DNA from: Hyphomicrobiaceae bacterium
GTDB taxonomy: Bacteria; Pseudomonadota; Alphaproteobacteria; Rhizobiales; Hyphomicrobiaceae
DNA length: 64,000 nucleotides
Assembly (NCBI GenBank): GCA_025359185.1
Contig: JANYHF010000008.1
Span: 1 to 64,000, forward strand
Reading direction: 5' to 3'
Positions 38,901 through 49,982 of the stretch are shown here, in pieces. Position 1 is the first letter of the stretch, and every line of letters begins with the position of its first letter. A program made the position numbers and the translations under genes. Below the pieces are notes generated by a model that was given only the letters and a program-made list of their open reading frames with translations, searched no databases and was not told the DNA's origin.

Positions 38901-39994
38901 TGACCGTCTTCGGCATTCTCCCCCGTTATATCGCCTTGCGGGTTCTGCTCACGATCGCCAGCGTGTTTGCGCTCGTTCTCGTTCTCATCTTCATGATCGA
39001 CCTCGTGGAACTGCTCCGGATTGCGGGCAAGACCGGCAAGGTCTCCATGCTGTCCATCATGGGCATCGTCCTGTTACGGCTGCCATCGTTTGCCGAGCTG
39101 ACCATGCCGTTTGCCATTCTCACGGGCACCATCGGTGCTTTCCTGATGCTCAACCGCAGCGCTGAAATTGTCGTGACCCGGGCCGCCGGCATGTCGGTCT
39201 GGCAGTTCTTGATGCCGGGACTGCTGACAGCGGCGCTGCTGGGTCTGCTCTCCAATATGCTCTATAATCCTCTCGCGGCTTCTGCCCGGGCGGCCTCTGA
39301 ACAGGCCTATGCTGTGGCCTTTGGCGAGCAGGCGAGCCTGCTCAGTGCCAGCAGCGCGGGTCAATGGCTGCGCCAGGATGGCATCGACGGCTCCTCGGTG
39401 ATGAGCGCGGCGGCGGCGTCCAACCAGGGGCGAAGCCTGTCGGGCGCGCAAATCATTCAGTTCGACCGGCGTGGCAGTTTTGTCGAAAGCATCCAGGCCA
39501 CGCACGCCGAACTGCGGGAAGGCTATTGGGAGCTAACCAACACAACCGTCGAGCGGCCCCGGGGCGTGCCGGAACACTACGCCAACTACGAAATCAGCAC
39601 CTATCTGACACCTGCCCAGGTCCGCGAGACACTCGGGTCGGAATTCTCGGTATCGATCTGGCAATTGCCCGCGCTGATCGACCTAGCCGAGAAGGCCGGC
39701 CTGCCAGCCACCACGTTTCGCGTCCAATATGCCTCGCTGCTGTCGCGCCCCCTCCAGTTCGCCGTGATGGTGCTTTTGGCCGGTACTGTGGCCCTGAGGA
39801 CATTCCGGTTCGGCAAAATACAATCTAAGGTGATCGTGGGGTTGCTGTTCGGCTTTGGCTTCTTCATCGTGGCGGAGGTCGCTCGCCAGATGGGTGTCGC
39901 TGGGTTGACGACAGCCGTTGCTGCGGCGTTCGCGCCTGTGGTGGTCGCTGGAATGATGGCCGTGACGGTGCTTTTGCACCAGGAGGATGGTTAG
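38900..39994 (+). CDS. lptG: LPS export permease LptG
   Basis: LptG is the second membrane half of the LPS extractor. The 364-residue protein opens MTVFGILPRYIALRVLLTI and has the usual 3 + 3 membrane helices flanking a periplasmic jellyroll. The IMDLVELLR-like segment (FMIDLVELLRIAGK) follows the first helix. It is coupled to lptF by a one-base overlap, and its TAG stop overlaps the GTG start of lptD. This gives a tight lptF-lptG-lptD unit. Confidence 0.94.
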   Translation: MTVFGILPRYIALRVLLTIASVFALVLVLIFMIDLVELLRIAGKTGKVSMLSIMGIVLLRLPSFAELTMPFAILTGTIGAFLMLNRSAEIVVTRAAGMSVWQFLMPGLLTAALLGLLSNMLYNPLAASARAASEQAYAVAFGEQASLLSASSAGQWLRQDGIDGSSVMSAAAASNQGRSLSGAQIIQFDRRGSFVESIQATHAELREGYWELTNTTVERPRGVPEHYANYEISTYLTPAQVRETLGSEFSVSIWQLPALIDLAEKAGLPATTFRVQYASLLSRPLQFAVMVLLAGTVALRTFRFGKIQSKVIVGLLFGFGFFIVAEVARQMGVAGLTTAVAAAFAPVVVAGMMAVTVLLHQEDG

Positions 39995-42345
39995 TGGCGC
40001 GTTGGGGGCAAGACAAACGCAGCGCAGGATGCGCAATTGCGGGCGCATGGATGCGCCTTGCAGCGCCGCTGTCTGCGTTTGTGTTCGTCCTGACGCTGGC
40101 CTTTGGCGGGCAAGCCCGCGCCGAGCAGCGCGTTGACGCCAATCTGCTTGACGGCATTGTGTCGAATGGCGCTGCGACCAATCCGAAGGCCGATCCCAGC
40201 AAGCCGATGCTGCTGCAGGCCGACACCCTCGTCTATGACAATCAGCACAACAAGGTGACGGCCTCTGGCAATGTCGAGATCTATTTCAACAATTACGCGT
40301 TGACCGCCGACAAGGTCATCTACGACCAGGCTGCGAACACCCTGGCGGCCAGCGGCAATGTGCGCATCAAAGAGCCCAACGGCTCGATCATCACAGCCGA
40401 CCAGATTACGCTATCTGATGACCTGCGCGATGGTTTCATCGGCTCGCTGCGTGTCGTGACCAAGGACGACGTGCGGATCGCGGCCAGCAGCGCAACTCGC
40501 CAGGAAGGCGAAACGACTATCTTCGAAAACGGCGTGTTCACCCCCTGCAAACCCTGCCGCGAGCATCCCGAGTCACCGCCGTTCTGGCGCATTCGCGCTG
40601 AGCGCATTACCCACGTCCAGAGCGAAAGCAACGTCTACTTCCAGAACGCTTTTTTCGATATCTACGGCGTTCCGGTGGCCTATGTTCCGTATTTCTACAC
40701 GCCCGACCCGTCCGTAAAACGCCGTACCGGTTTCCTTACACCATCTGTCGGTTACAGCACTGAATTGGGCTACTCGTCCGAGGTCCCCTATTTTTGGGCC
40801 ATCGCGCCGAACATGGATTTGACGCTCAACCCTCTGCTGATGAGCAGGCGCGGTATACTGGCTAAGGCCACATGGCGCCATCGGATCGAAAACGGGGTCT
40901 ACAAGTTTGATCTGGCCGGGATCCAGGAAACGGACTCTCCGTCAGGTGCGCCGACAGACAGCAAGTTCCGTGGCAGCATCGTGACCGAAGGTGACTTTAA
41001 CCTTGGGTCCTGGTGGTCGGCCGGCTGGAACGCGACAATCGAAAGCGATGCGACCTTCCGCCGGTTCTACAAACTGGACAGCGTTTTGACCACCGATCGG
41101 GTGTCGGAGGCTCACTTGATCGGTCAGAGCGAGCGCAACTATTTTGGCGCCTATCTTTATCACTTCGGTGGATTGCTAGCCACCGACAACCAGGCCGCAG
41201 AGTCCAACGCTCTCCCCAGCGTGGACTATCACTACGTTGCCGGCACGCCCATACTGGGCGGCGAGTTCAGTTTTGATGCCAACGCGCTCGGACTGAGCCG
41301 CCGATCCTCAGATCTAACCGGACTTACCGCGCCGACCTCAACCAGCGATAGCCGCATCATAGCGCAGGCCAATTGGCGCAGCCAGATCATCGATCCGCTC
41401 GGCGAGGTGTTCACTCCGTTCCTGAACGGCAGAGGTGACGTCTATCAGATCTCGGGTCTGAATGATCCAGCCAATGCGTTTGCGCAAAGTGATACAATGG
41501 TCACTCGCGCCACAGGAACGCTGGGGCTTCAATACCAGTTCCCGTTCGTATCGAACGCCAGCTGGGGCTCCCAGGTGATCGAACCCATCGCCCAGATCCT
41601 GGTTCGGCCGAACACCATCGAGCAAGGTAAGATCCTGAACGAGGATGCCCAGAGCCTCGTGTTTGATGACACGCTGCTGTTCGATCTGGATAAATTTTCC
41701 GGCTATGACCGGATTGAGACTGGGACCAGGGCCAACGTCGGCATTCAATACACGGCACAAGCCAACAATGGCGGGCATGTCCGGGCTGTTCTCGGCGAGA
41801 GCCTGCATCTGGGCGGCGACAATCCGTTCGCGGCACAGACGGGCCTGGACACCCAGCGCTCTGACTACGTCGCGGGGTTGTATCTCGCCCCAAATTCGCA
41901 GTTGCAGTTCATTTCGCAATCCCGGTTTTCGAGCGATACGTTTGAGCTGCGGCGCGAAGATCTCGGCGTATCGGTCTCGGCCGGCGTTGGCACGCTGGCG
42001 GCCAACTACTCGCTGGAGCGGACCCGCGATCAGAACGGTGTTCTGCGTCAGGAGCAGGAAATTCTTTCGAGCGCAAGTGTGTTGCTCACCCAGAATTGGA
42101 GTGCCCTGGCATCAGCCCGTTTGAACATCGATAGCCGCTATTTCATCACCGACTCGCTTGGCGTGAAATACACCAATGATTGCGTCGGCGTGACTGTCAC
42201 TTATTCTGAATCGCGTGTGTCCGACCAGGACGTGCAGCCGAACCAGACGGTGCTCTTGCGGGTCGATCTGAAGTATCTTGGCGGGACCAGTGTGTCGACC
42301 GACGCGCTGGGCAACAGCGGCGCCAAATCGAACTCAGGCAATTGA
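39994..42345 (+). CDS. lptD: LPS assembly outer-membrane protein LptD
   Basis: LptD is the outer-membrane barrel that inserts LPS into the outer leaflet. It starts at GTG 39994 with AGGAGG (39981-39986) 7 bp upstream. A signal peptide ends near GGQARA. The periplasmic OstA/LptA-like domain (KPMLLQADTLVYDNQHNKV and on) is followed by the barrel. Cys residues occur as CKPC in the N-terminal part and singly near the C-terminus (NDCVGV), so the disulfide pattern may be simpler than in E. coli. At 783 residues it matches alphaproteobacterial forms. Confidence 0.94.
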   Translation: MARWGQDKRSAGCAIAGAWMRLAAPLSAFVFVLTLAFGGQARAEQRVDANLLDGIVSNGAATNPKADPSKPMLLQADTLVYDNQHNKVTASGNVEIYFNNYALTADKVIYDQAANTLAASGNVRIKEPNGSIITADQITLSDDLRDGFIGSLRVVTKDDVRIAASSATRQEGETTIFENGVFTPCKPCREHPESPPFWRIRAERITHVQSESNVYFQNAFFDIYGVPVAYVPYFYTPDPSVKRRTGFLTPSVGYSTELGYSSEVPYFWAIAPNMDLTLNPLLMSRRGILAKATWRHRIENGVYKFDLAGIQETDSPSGAPTDSKFRGSIVTEGDFNLGSWWSAGWNATIESDATFRRFYKLDSVLTTDRVSEAHLIGQSERNYFGAYLYHFGGLLATDNQAAESNALPSVDYHYVAGTPILGGEFSFDANALGLSRRSSDLTGLTAPTSTSDSRIIAQANWRSQIIDPLGEVFTPFLNGRGDVYQISGLNDPANAFAQSDTMVTRATGTLGLQYQFPFVSNASWGSQVIEPIAQILVRPNTIEQGKILNEDAQSLVFDDTLLFDLDKFSGYDRIETGTRANVGIQYTAQANNGGHVRAVLGESLHLGGDNPFAAQTGLDTQRSDYVAGLYLAPNSQLQFISQSRFSSDTFELRREDLGVSVSAGVGTLAANYSLERTRDQNGVLRQEQEILSSASVLLTQNWSALASARLNIDSRYFITDSLGVKYTNDCVGVTVTYSESRVSDQDVQPNQTVLLRVDLKYLGGTSVSTDALGNSGAKSNSGN

Positions 42346-42364
42346 CCTCGCCGTTGCGCAGTTG

Positions 42365-42380
42365 CTGGCGCTTGCGCCAG
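42365..42380 (+). terminator. Small hairpin after lptD
   Basis: CTGGCG (42365-42370) pairs with CGCCAG (42375-42380) around a CTTG tetraloop 20 bp after the lptD stop. No T run follows, so it is at best a weak attenuator or pause site before the surA-like gene. Confidence 0.25.
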
Positions 42381-42508
42381 GCACGTCGAATAGTGCGTAG
42401 CCACGCGGATAGCGTCCCGAGCCGTTCGATTGCCGCCACTATTACCGTGCATGATTGTCGATAGGGGGCTGAGATTGGGGCGAGATCAGCCTAAGATCGC
42501 AGGCTCTG

Positions 42509-43711
42509 ATGCAACCTCGGATTTGGCTAGCCCCGCTCATGATCCTGCGACGATTCGTATCTGCCTTTCTTCGCGTCTGGTGTCTGTGCACGTTACTGTC
42601 ACCGATTACCGCTTTTGCAGCGGATAAGGCAGCAAAGACAGCCGCCGACGCTGGGGCCAAAAGCGACACTGCCGGCACCATCTATGTTGTCGTCAACGAC
42701 ACTCCGATCACCGCCTACAGCGTCGATCAGCGGGTGAAACTGTTGTCGCTCGAAGGCGGCGGCTGGCAGCAGCGCCTGCAAGCCCGGCTGCGCGCGCCCG
42801 ACATTCAGGAGCGCTTCAAAACCTTCGCCATCGCCCACAAACCCAAAAGCAAGGAAGAGGTCGTCGCGCTGCAAAAGCAGTTTGTCGAAGGCCTCAAGCA
42901 GCAAGCCATTGCAGAGGCGCGCCCCGGGTTGCATGACCGTGCCATCGCTCAGCTGTTGAATGAAAGTCTTCAGCGTAGCGAAGCCAAACGTCTGGCTGTC
43001 CTCGCCAGTGACGAGGAGCTGAACGCAGCGATGTCCGAAATCGCCCAGCGCAATAAGAAATCGGTCAAGGATTTCGAGACCAGCATCGGGGCAAGCGGCA
43101 TCAATGTGCACGCTTTTCGCGAGCGTATTCGCGGGCAGATGTCCTGGCAGCGGGTGCTCAGCCAAAGGTTTCGTGGTCAGATTTCCGTTGGCAAGGCCGA
43201 GCTTGACCAGGAAGTCTTGACCGGCTCTGCTGCCGATACCGGCACGTCGGGTGAGGTCGAGCTGAAGCTCCAGCGCATTCTCATTCCATTGAAAGCTGGT
43301 GATGCAGCCTCCTCGGTGGCCGGCTACGCTGCGGCTGACAAACTGCGCCAGCAGGCGAAGCCCTGCAGCAACCTCGCACAACTGGCCAAGCAGACTGCCG
43401 GTGCCAAGTTCGATGATCTCGGCAACGTCAACCCGCTATCCTTATCGAGCGAAGTCCGTCCCATTCTGGCCAGCGCCGAACCCGGTTCCGTTCCACCGCC
43501 GATCCTCACCAAGAACGGCATCGAGATCTATGGTGTGTGTGAGCGCACCGCCGCGACACAAAACGACGCCGCGCGCACCACGGCCCGCAACAAGATCGAA
43601 AAACAGAAGTTTGACGCGCTGTCAAAGGGGCTGCTGAGCGATCTCTGCGCCGCCGCATCCATCGAGCCCCGCAATGGCTTCCAGCTGACCAAATCCTGTG
43701 GAACAGAATAA
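42509..43711 (+). CDS. surA: SurA-type periplasmic chaperone / peptidyl-prolyl isomerase
   Basis: SurA-type proteins chaperone outer-membrane proteins in the periplasm. The 400-residue protein has a signal peptide (to about residue 38, ITAFAA). A SurA N-terminal domain follows, opening YVVVNDTPITAYSVDQRVKLL, then a parvulin-like domain with ELKLQRILIPL and FDDLGNVNPLSLSSEVRPIL. The parvulin part is short and several active-site residues are not obvious, so isomerase activity is uncertain. Its position between lptD and pdxA matches the E. coli lptD-surA-pdxA-rsmA order. Its end overlaps pdxA. Confidence 0.88.
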   Translation: MQPRIWLAPLMILRRFVSAFLRVWCLCTLLSPITAFAADKAAKTAADAGAKSDTAGTIYVVVNDTPITAYSVDQRVKLLSLEGGGWQQRLQARLRAPDIQERFKTFAIAHKPKSKEEVVALQKQFVEGLKQQAIAEARPGLHDRAIAQLLNESLQRSEAKRLAVLASDEELNAAMSEIAQRNKKSVKDFETSIGASGINVHAFRERIRGQMSWQRVLSQRFRGQISVGKAELDQEVLTGSAADTGTSGEVELKLQRILIPLKAGDAASSVAGYAAADKLRQQAKPCSNLAQLAKQTAGAKFDDLGNVNPLSLSSEVRPILASAEPGSVPPPILTKNGIEIYGVCERTAATQNDAARTTARNKIEKQKFDALSKGLLSDLCAAASIEPRNGFQLTKSCGTE

Positions 43712-44732
43712 TACCTTGCAGCCCGTCGCCGTGACCATGGGCGACCCGGCCGGGATCGGCTTCGATGTTGTGATCGAGGCCGTCACGGGGCCACAGCGGC
43801 AAGACCTGCCGCCGTTTTTCCTGATCGCCGATCCGATCAGTCTGACCGCCCGCGCCCGGCAGATGAACCGCGACCTGACCATCGCCACCTTCGATCCCGG
43901 TCGGCAAGAGTTCCCGCGGTTGCACGGCGTTCTGCAAGTCTGCGCTATAACCTGCCCGCGCCCAGTCGAAGCGGGTCGCCCCGATCCAGGCAACGGTGCG
44001 GCGGTCATTGCATCCATCGAACGCGCGGCTCGCCTCGTGAAAGAGGCGCACGCTTCGGCCATGGTCACCAGCCCCATCGCCAAAAACGTGCTGCACGCGG
44101 CCGGGTTCAAGCATCCGGGGCATACCGAATTTCTCGGCGAGTTAGCCCAGCGCCTGTGGTCGGTCACAGCTCAGCCGGTGATGATGCTGGCGGCACCAGA
44201 ACTGCGGGTGGTGCCTGTGACGGTGCATGTGGCACTGTCAAAAGTGCCGGGCTTACTGACCCAGGCAATGATCGAAACCACGGCCCTGATCACATTGCGA
44301 GCCCTCACCACCGATTTCGGTATCGCCAAACCGCGCCTGGCCGTTTGCGGGCTCAATCCTCACGCTGGCGAGGCAGGATTTATGGGGCATGAAGACGAGG
44401 CAATTATCCGTCCGGCCATTGACGCCCTCAATGCGCAAGGTCACGCCGTCTCCGGTCCTCACCCGGCCGATACGCTGTTCCACGCCGCCGCCCGCCAACG
44501 CTACGACGCCGTGCTCGCGATGTATCACGACCAGGGCCTGATCCCGATCAAGACCCTCGCCTTCGATCACGGCGTCAACGTCACACTCGGCCTTCCCTTC
44601 GTGCGCACATCCCCCGACCATGGCACCGCCTTCGATATTGCGGGAACGGGGAAGGCCTCGGCCGGCAGCTTCATCGCCGCGCTGCACATGGCGGCCGAAA
44701 TCGCCAGCCGACGCTTAAGGCGAGTTGTATGA
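43698..44732 (+). CDS. pdxA: 4-hydroxythreonine-4-phosphate dehydrogenase
   Basis: PdxA oxidises 4-phosphohydroxy-L-threonine in the DXP-dependent route to pyridoxal phosphate. The family start [16 protein letters not shown], the metal-ligand segment [13 protein letters not shown] and the late [14 protein letters not shown] are intact. It starts at GTG 43698, overlapping the surA end by 14 nt, and has 344 residues. Its stop overlaps the rsmA start (ATGA). Confidence 0.96.
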   Translation: MEQNNTLQPVAVTMGDPAGIGFDVVIEAVTGPQRQDLPPFFLIADPISLTARARQMNRDLTIATFDPGRQEFPRLHGVLQVCAITCPRPVEAGRPDPGNGAAVIASIERAARLVKEAHASAMVTSPIAKNVLHAAGFKHPGHTEFLGELAQRLWSVTAQPVMMLAAPELRVVPVTVHVALSKVPGLLTQAMIETTALITLRALTTDFGIAKPRLAVCGLNPHAGEAGFMGHEDEAIIRPAIDALNAQGHAVSGPHPADTLFHAAARQRYDAVLAMYHDQGLIPIKTLAFDHGVNVTLGLPFVRTSPDHGTAFDIAGTGKASAGSFIAALHMAAEIASRRLRRVV

Positions 44733-45607
44733 GCCAGGACGGATTGCCACCGCTGCGTGATGTCATCCATGATCACGATCTCAGTGCTAAAAGGGCGTTC
44801 AGCCAGAATTTCATTCTTGATCTCAATCTGACGGGCCGCATCGCCCGGTCGGCGGGGCCGTTGGACGGGGCCACCGTGGTCGAAATCGGTCCCGGCCCGG
44901 GAGGCTTGACGCGCGGGTTGCTCGCCAATGGGGCCGGTCACGTCGTCGCCATCGAGAAGGATCCGCGCTGTCTGCCTGCATTGGAGCAGATCGCGGCGCA
45001 TTATCCCGGCCGCCTCACCGTCATTCTGGATGACGCCACGGAGTTCGATCCGGCCCGCCTTCCATCCGGCCCCAAGATCATTGTCGGCAATCTGCCCTAT
45101 GCGGTGGCGACCAACCTGCTCGTCGGCTGGCTGTCCAGCGAACCCTGGCCGCCCTGGTACGAGTGCATGACGCTGATGTTCCAGCGCGAAGTCGCCGAGC
45201 GGATTGTTGCCGTACCGGGCAGCAAGATCTACGGGCGGTTGTCGGTGCTGGCACAATGGCGAGCCAAGGCGCGCATCCTGTTCCACCTGCCGCCACAGGC
45301 TTTCACGCCGCAGCCCAAGGTCGAATCCTCACTTGTGCGCTTTCAGCCGCACGCTGCGCCAACGCCCGCCTGCTCGCGCCGAGCGCTGGAAACCATCACA
45401 GGCGCCGCCTTTGGCCAACGGCGTAAGATGCTGCGCTCCAGCCTGAAGCAGGCGACCCCTGAGCCGGAACGCCTGCTTCTGGCAGCAGGCATCGATCCGA
45501 CAGCCCGGGCCGAAGAACTGACAGTCGCACAATTTGGACACTTGGCCTGTTTGTGGGAGGCGCACGTTGCGACGTCGAAGGGCCTTCTGTCGCCGGGACC
45601 CGAGTAG
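44729..45607 (+). CDS. rsmA: 16S rRNA (adenine1518-N6/adenine1519-N6)-dimethyltransferase
   Basis: RsmA (KsgA) dimethylates two adjacent adenines near the 3' end of 16S rRNA late in 30S assembly. The SAM site [14 protein letters not shown], the catalytic NLPYAVAT and the opening [11 protein letters not shown] are clear. The 292-residue protein is slightly long because of an extended C-terminal tail after [11 protein letters not shown]. It is the last gene of the lptF-to-rsmA run, joined to pdxA by a 4-base overlap. Confidence 0.96.
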   Translation: MSQDGLPPLRDVIHDHDLSAKRAFSQNFILDLNLTGRIARSAGPLDGATVVEIGPGPGGLTRGLLANGAGHVVAIEKDPRCLPALEQIAAHYPGRLTVILDDATEFDPARLPSGPKIIVGNLPYAVATNLLVGWLSSEPWPPWYECMTLMFQREVAERIVAVPGSKIYGRLSVLAQWRAKARILFHLPPQAFTPQPKVESSLVRFQPHAAPTPACSRRALETITGAAFGQRRKMLRSSLKQATPEPERLLLAAGIDPTARAEELTVAQFGHLACLWEAHVATSKGLLSPGPE

Positions 45608-45749
45608 CACCGGCACATAAGGCTTTCGTGGTGCCAAGACAGCCAGAGTGCAAAGAACGGTCTCCCGCTTTTCCCACAACACCGTCCGTCAAAGGAACCC
45701 ATTGCGAACGATTCTGCGGTGGGTCGGATACAGAATTGACGAACCCAAA

Positions 45750-46562
45750 CTATTCTGTAGCCGAGATCACAAGCGCCTGGATTTTTCCAGTCACCTCGCC
45801 GCTACCGTAAAGCTTCGCAATTGCCGCAGCTGCATGTTCTGTCGCGGCCTGAAGTTTATCGGCTCCTCGAGCCTCGATCTCGTTTCTGAGCGGGGTCCCC
45901 TGACAATAGGCAGTGGCCACGTAGTGAGGCGTTGGCGCGCGACTCTGCTCGCTCCTCCTCTCGACATCTACGCGGGAGAAACCCGCCGCCCGCAGTTCGT
46001 CTTTGATCAGCCTTTCGTCGTGGTAGCCGTGGGGTACCCTCGCCAGGAAACGCGGCGGATCGTTTGGAAACACCTCGGCCAGCGCATTCGTGACATCATT
46101 GGCAAACACGTTGTCTGCAATCCGGTCCCAGACGTTGAAAACGAAACGGCCACCGGGCTTGAGGACCCGCTTTGCCTCCAGATATCCCTTTATGCGATCC
46201 GGGAAAAACATTGCCCCAAATTGACAGCAGACGACGTCGAACTGGGCATTGAGAAATGGCAAAACGAGGGCATCGGCCTGCTGCCAAGTGATACGTCGAT
46301 CCTGTCCCTGTCGCTGTGCGGCATGATCAAGCATCGGCTGATTGAGGTCCGTCACAACATAACGCGCATCTGCAAAAAGCTTGGGAGCCAAGGCACGCGT
46401 CACGACACCGGTGCCTGCCGCCGTCTCGAGAACGGCCGAAGGCGAAACGGAGGCAGCCCTCTGCGCGAGATCCTCGGCGAACCCGGCAAAGATAAGCGGC
46501 ACCATCCAGTCGTCGTACATCTTCGGGATCGAGCCGGCGAAGACCTTGTCAGAAGCAGACAT
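45750..46562 (-). CDS. Class I SAM-dependent methyltransferase
   Basis: The 270-residue protein has the SAM-binding motif I in VLETAAGTGVVTRAL, motif II around YVVTDLNQPMLDHA, and a UbiE/Coq5-like segment FDVVCCQFGAMFFPD followed by RVLKPGGRFVFNVWD. These mark a small-molecule or lipid methyltransferase with unknown substrate. The start is ATG 46562 with a strong GGAGGAG site; a longer frame to 46631 is not supported. It stands alone between rsmA (convergent) and putA, with gaps of 142 and 177 bp, and looks like a late addition to this region. Confidence 0.85.
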   Translation of the reverse strand: MSASDKVFAGSIPKMYDDWMVPLIFAGFAEDLAQRAASVSPSAVLETAAGTGVVTRALAPKLFADARYVVTDLNQPMLDHAAQRQGQDRRITWQQADALVLPFLNAQFDVVCCQFGAMFFPDRIKGYLEAKRVLKPGGRFVFNVWDRIADNVFANDVTNALAEVFPNDPPRFLARVPHGYHDERLIKDELRAAGFSRVDVERRSEQSRAPTPHYVATAYCQGTPLRNEIEARGADKLQAATEHAAAAIAKLYGSGEVTGKIQALVISATE

Positions 46563-46739
46563 TGAACTCCTCCCACGCTGCGACACACACGTTGTGTTTT
46601 CACGCTCGCACTGGCAGGGAGAGTTCCGCAAGCAAAGAACTCACGAGTTTTGCGAGAACCCAGCCATACGTACGCTCGCTTGGAGGCGTTCGCACTCTCA
46701 ACCAGCGTTTCTTGTTCCGCTGCTCGCCCAACTCCCCGT

Positions 46740-49700
46740 CTAGCCCTCGTCCATCGCGCCGAGCAAACTGGCATTGCCGCCGCTGGCCGTCGTGTCGGTC
46801 GTGCGCACACGTTCCACTGCGAAACGCGGCAGATAGTGCGGCCCGCCCGCTTTGGGCCCGGTACCTGAGAGGCCTTCGCCGCCGAACGGTTGCACACCCA
46901 CCACAGCGCCGATCTGGTTGCGGTTGATATAAATGTTGCCCGCTCGCACGCGGTCCGCCACGAATTCGGCCGTCGTATCGATGCGGGTGTGTATGCCCAA
47001 CGTGAGGCCGTAGCCGGTGGCGTTGATGGCGTCGCACACCTTGTCGAGGTTGCCGCGCGCATAGCGAACGACATGCAGCACCGGGCCGAAGACTTCGCGC
47101 TCCAGCGCCGAGATCGAGGAGATCTCGTAGGCGGCGGGGGTAACGAAAGTTCCCGCGCGGCAGGCCTCAGGCAGCGGCATATCGATCAGCTCCTTGGCTT
47201 CACGCTGCATGCGGCTCTTATGGGCGTTGAGTACCAGCCGCGCCTCTTCATCGATCACCGGGCCGATGTCGGTGGCGTAGTCCAGGGGATCGCCGAGCCG
47301 CAACTCGCGCATGGCACCGGTCAGCATCATCAGCACTTTGCCCGCCACATCGTCCTGCAAATACAGCACCCGTAGCGCCGAACAACGCTGGCCCGCGCTG
47401 TCGAAGGCCGACATCACGGCATCGCGCACCACCTGCTCGGGGAGCGCCGAACTATCGACAACCATGGCATTGATGCCGCCGGTTTCGGCAATCAGTGGCA
47501 CCATGGCGCCTTTGCGCTTTGCGAGAGTCGACTGGATCAGCCGCGCGGTGTCGTTCGAGCCCGTAAAGGCGATGCCGTCGACGCGCGGATCACCGACCAG
47601 TGCCGCTCCAACGATGCCGCCGCTGCCGGGCAGGAAATGCAGCACATCGGCAGGCACGCCTGCCTGATGCAAAAGGGACGTGGCCAGATAGGCCGTAACC
47701 GGTGTTTGTTCGGCGGGTTTGGCGAGAACGCAGTTGCCTGCCGCCAGCGCCGCCGCGATCTGCCCGGTGAAGATGGCGATGGGGAAATTCCAGGGCGAGA
47801 TGCAGGCAAAGCTTCCGCGGCCGTGGAAACTCAGCGCGTTACGCTCGCCAGTCGCGCCGGCAAGTTGCAACGGCTGCTCGAACTGACGGCGGGCCTCGCT
47901 GGCGTAGTAGCGCAGGAAATCGACCGCCTCGCGCAAATCGGCGAGCGCATTGGAAAGGGTCTTGCCACCTTCGCGCACCATGACGCCCATCAGCTGTGCA
48001 TGGTTGGCTTCGTAGAGTTCAGCGGCATGATCGAGGATGGCGGCGCGGGCACCGCCGCCGACGCGGTCCCAGGCGAGTTGAGCGGCGCGGGAGCCTGCAA
48101 GGGCGCTCTCAATGTCCTTGGGAGACGCGAGCGTGACACGACCAACGGTGACACGGCGGTCGTGCGGGCTTGCGACGGCCCCGCCATCTTCTCGAGTAAC
48201 CGTCTCGCCACAGACGATTGGTCCCACGGCCAGCGGCGTGGCGAGCGCAGCCCGCATTTTATCGAGTAGGGGTTCCCGGACTTGGGCATCCCACAAGGCG
48301 AGCCCAGCACTGTTGCGGCGCCCGTTGCCAAAGATCGCCTCGGGCAACGGCACTCTGGGATGCGCGGCCACGGCCGTCGCCCGGACCTTCTCGACGGGAT
48401 CGCGAATGATCTCAGCCACCGGCAATTCGTCGTCCGCCAGCCGGTTGACGAACGACGTGTTCGCCCCGTTCTCCAGCAGGCGGCGGACGAGATAGGCCAG
48501 CAGATCCTCATGTTCGCCTACCGGCGCATAAATGCGGCAGGCGCGGCCAAGTTTGTCCTTAGGCACCACTTCCTTGAAGAGTGCCTCGCCCATGCCATGC
48601 AGGCGCTGGAACTCGTAAGGCGCATCGCCCGCCATGGTGTGGATCGCAGACACGGTCTGGGCGTTATGGGTTGCAAACTGCGGATAGAACGCAGCCCGGT
48701 CCGACAGCAGGTAACGCGCGCACGCCAAATAAGAGACATCCGTGTTGGCTTTGCGCGTGAACACCGGATAACCCGGCAGCCCGCGCTCCTGCGCCCATTT
48801 GATTTCGCTGTCCCAATAGGCTCCCTTGACCAGCCGCACCGGCAGCCGGTGGCCCCTTGCCGCCGACAGCGCCGCGAGATTGCGCAAGACCGGAAGCGCG
48901 CGTTTGCTATAGGCCTGCACGGCGAGGCCAAAACCGTGCCAGCCCGCCAGCGCCGGATCGCCCAGCGCATCGGCAAACACGGCCAGCGACAGCTCCAGCC
49001 GGTCGGATTCTTCGGCGTCCACCGTCAGCGAAATATCTGCCGCCCGCGCCGCCCGCACCACGGCCCGCAGCCGCTCTCCCAACTCCTTGCGCACCCGCGC
49101 CTCCTGCGAGGCCTCAAACCGCGGATGGATGGCCGACAGCTTCACCGATATCCCTGGCCGGGCCATCAGTTGTTCCATGCCTGACCCGCTGTATTTGCCC
49201 GCCGATTGGCCGATGGCGGTGATGGCATTCATGTAGCGCTGGAAATAGCGCTCCGCGTCTTCGGCCGTACGCGCCGCTTCGCCGAGCATGTCGTAGGAAT
49301 AGCGCGAGCCCAGCGCCTCCTGTTCTTTCGCGCGGGTGAGCGCCTCGCCGATGTTCCGCCCAAGCACGAACTGGTCGCCCATGATGCGCATGGCTTGCCG
49401 CATGGCGCGGCGGATGACCGGTTCGCCTGTACGCGCAACCAACCGGCCGACGAGGCCCCTGGCGCCTTTACCAGTCTCTTTCAGGCCGATGACGCGGCCC
49501 GTCAGCAGCAACCCCCAGGTGGACGCATTGACGAACAGCGAGTCCGATTGCCCCAAGTGCCGGGCCCAATCGCCATTGGTAATCTTGTCGTCAATGAGAT
49601 CATCCGCAGTCGCCGCATCTGGTATGCGCAGCAGCGCCTCGGCCAGGCACATCAAAATGACCCCCTCATCCGTCGAGAGGCCATATTCTGTCAGGAAAGC

Positions 49701-49910
49701 ATCGATGCCACCGTAGTCCTTGCGGCCTGCTCTTGCCGCATGGACCAGCTTACGCGCCAGATCCTCGCTAATGGGTTTCTCGTCTTGCCGGGGCTCGGCC
49801 AGCGGCAACAGGTCCGCCAGCACGGCCGCCTCGTCGCGGTAGGCATGGGCGGCTAGACTGTCGCAGACATCAGTAACTGTGAGTGGGGACATGCGGGGTG
49901 TCGCGGCCAT
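46740..49910 (-). CDS. putA: Bifunctional proline dehydrogenase / P5C dehydrogenase
   Basis: PutA oxidises proline to glutamate in two steps and passes electrons to ubiquinone. The FAD-dependent proline dehydrogenase part (about residues 200-490) includes [19 protein letters not shown] and [14 protein letters not shown]. The aldehyde dehydrogenase part (about 560-1040) has the catalytic Cys in [11 protein letters not shown] and Glu in AETGGINAM. At 1056 residues it lacks the N-terminal ribbon-helix-helix DNA-binding domain of enteric PutA, so it is not self-repressing by that route. It is divergent from panC (72-bp gap). Confidence 0.97.
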   Translation of the reverse strand: MAATPRMSPLTVTDVCDSLAAHAYRDEAAVLADLLPLAEPRQDEKPISEDLARKLVHAARAGRKDYGGIDAFLTEYGLSTDEGVILMCLAEALLRIPDAATADDLIDDKITNGDWARHLGQSDSLFVNASTWGLLLTGRVIGLKETGKGARGLVGRLVARTGEPVIRRAMRQAMRIMGDQFVLGRNIGEALTRAKEQEALGSRYSYDMLGEAARTAEDAERYFQRYMNAITAIGQSAGKYSGSGMEQLMARPGISVKLSAIHPRFEASQEARVRKELGERLRAVVRAARAADISLTVDAEESDRLELSLAVFADALGDPALAGWHGFGLAVQAYSKRALPVLRNLAALSAARGHRLPVRLVKGAYWDSEIKWAQERGLPGYPVFTRKANTDVSYLACARYLLSDRAAFYPQFATHNAQTVSAIHTMAGDAPYEFQRLHGMGEALFKEVVPKDKLGRACRIYAPVGEHEDLLAYLVRRLLENGANTSFVNRLADDELPVAEIIRDPVEKVRATAVAAHPRVPLPEAIFGNGRRNSAGLALWDAQVREPLLDKMRAALATPLAVGPIVCGETVTREDGGAVASPHDRRVTVGRVTLASPKDIESALAGSRAAQLAWDRVGGGARAAILDHAAELYEANHAQLMGVMVREGGKTLSNALADLREAVDFLRYYASEARRQFEQPLQLAGATGERNALSFHGRGSFACISPWNFPIAIFTGQIAAALAAGNCVLAKPAEQTPVTAYLATSLLHQAGVPADVLHFLPGSGGIVGAALVGDPRVDGIAFTGSNDTARLIQSTLAKRKGAMVPLIAETGGINAMVVDSSALPEQVVRDAVMSAFDSAGQRCSALRVLYLQDDVAGKVLMMLTGAMRELRLGDPLDYATDIGPVIDEEARLVLNAHKSRMQREAKELIDMPLPEACRAGTFVTPAAYEISSISALEREVFGPVLHVVRYARGNLDKVCDAINATGYGLTLGIHTRIDTTAEFVADRVRAGNIYINRNQIGAVVGVQPFGGEGLSGTGPKAGGPHYLPRFAVERVRTTDTTASGGNASLLGAMDEG

Positions 49911-49982
49911 GCCTAGGTTTCCGTTCTTGCGGGATTCGCTTAAGCTTCGAAATCAGCATAGCCGAAGGAAGCGACCGCGGAC

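Noticed and set aside
45648-46565. A 305-codon plus-strand frame opposite the methyltransferase
   Set aside because: The minus-strand gene has SAM-binding motifs and a strong ribosome-binding site, while the plus frame has neither.
48282-49184. A 300-codon plus-strand frame inside putA
   Set aside because: putA is unmistakable on the minus strand and the plus frame is rich in Arg, Gln and His without any motif.
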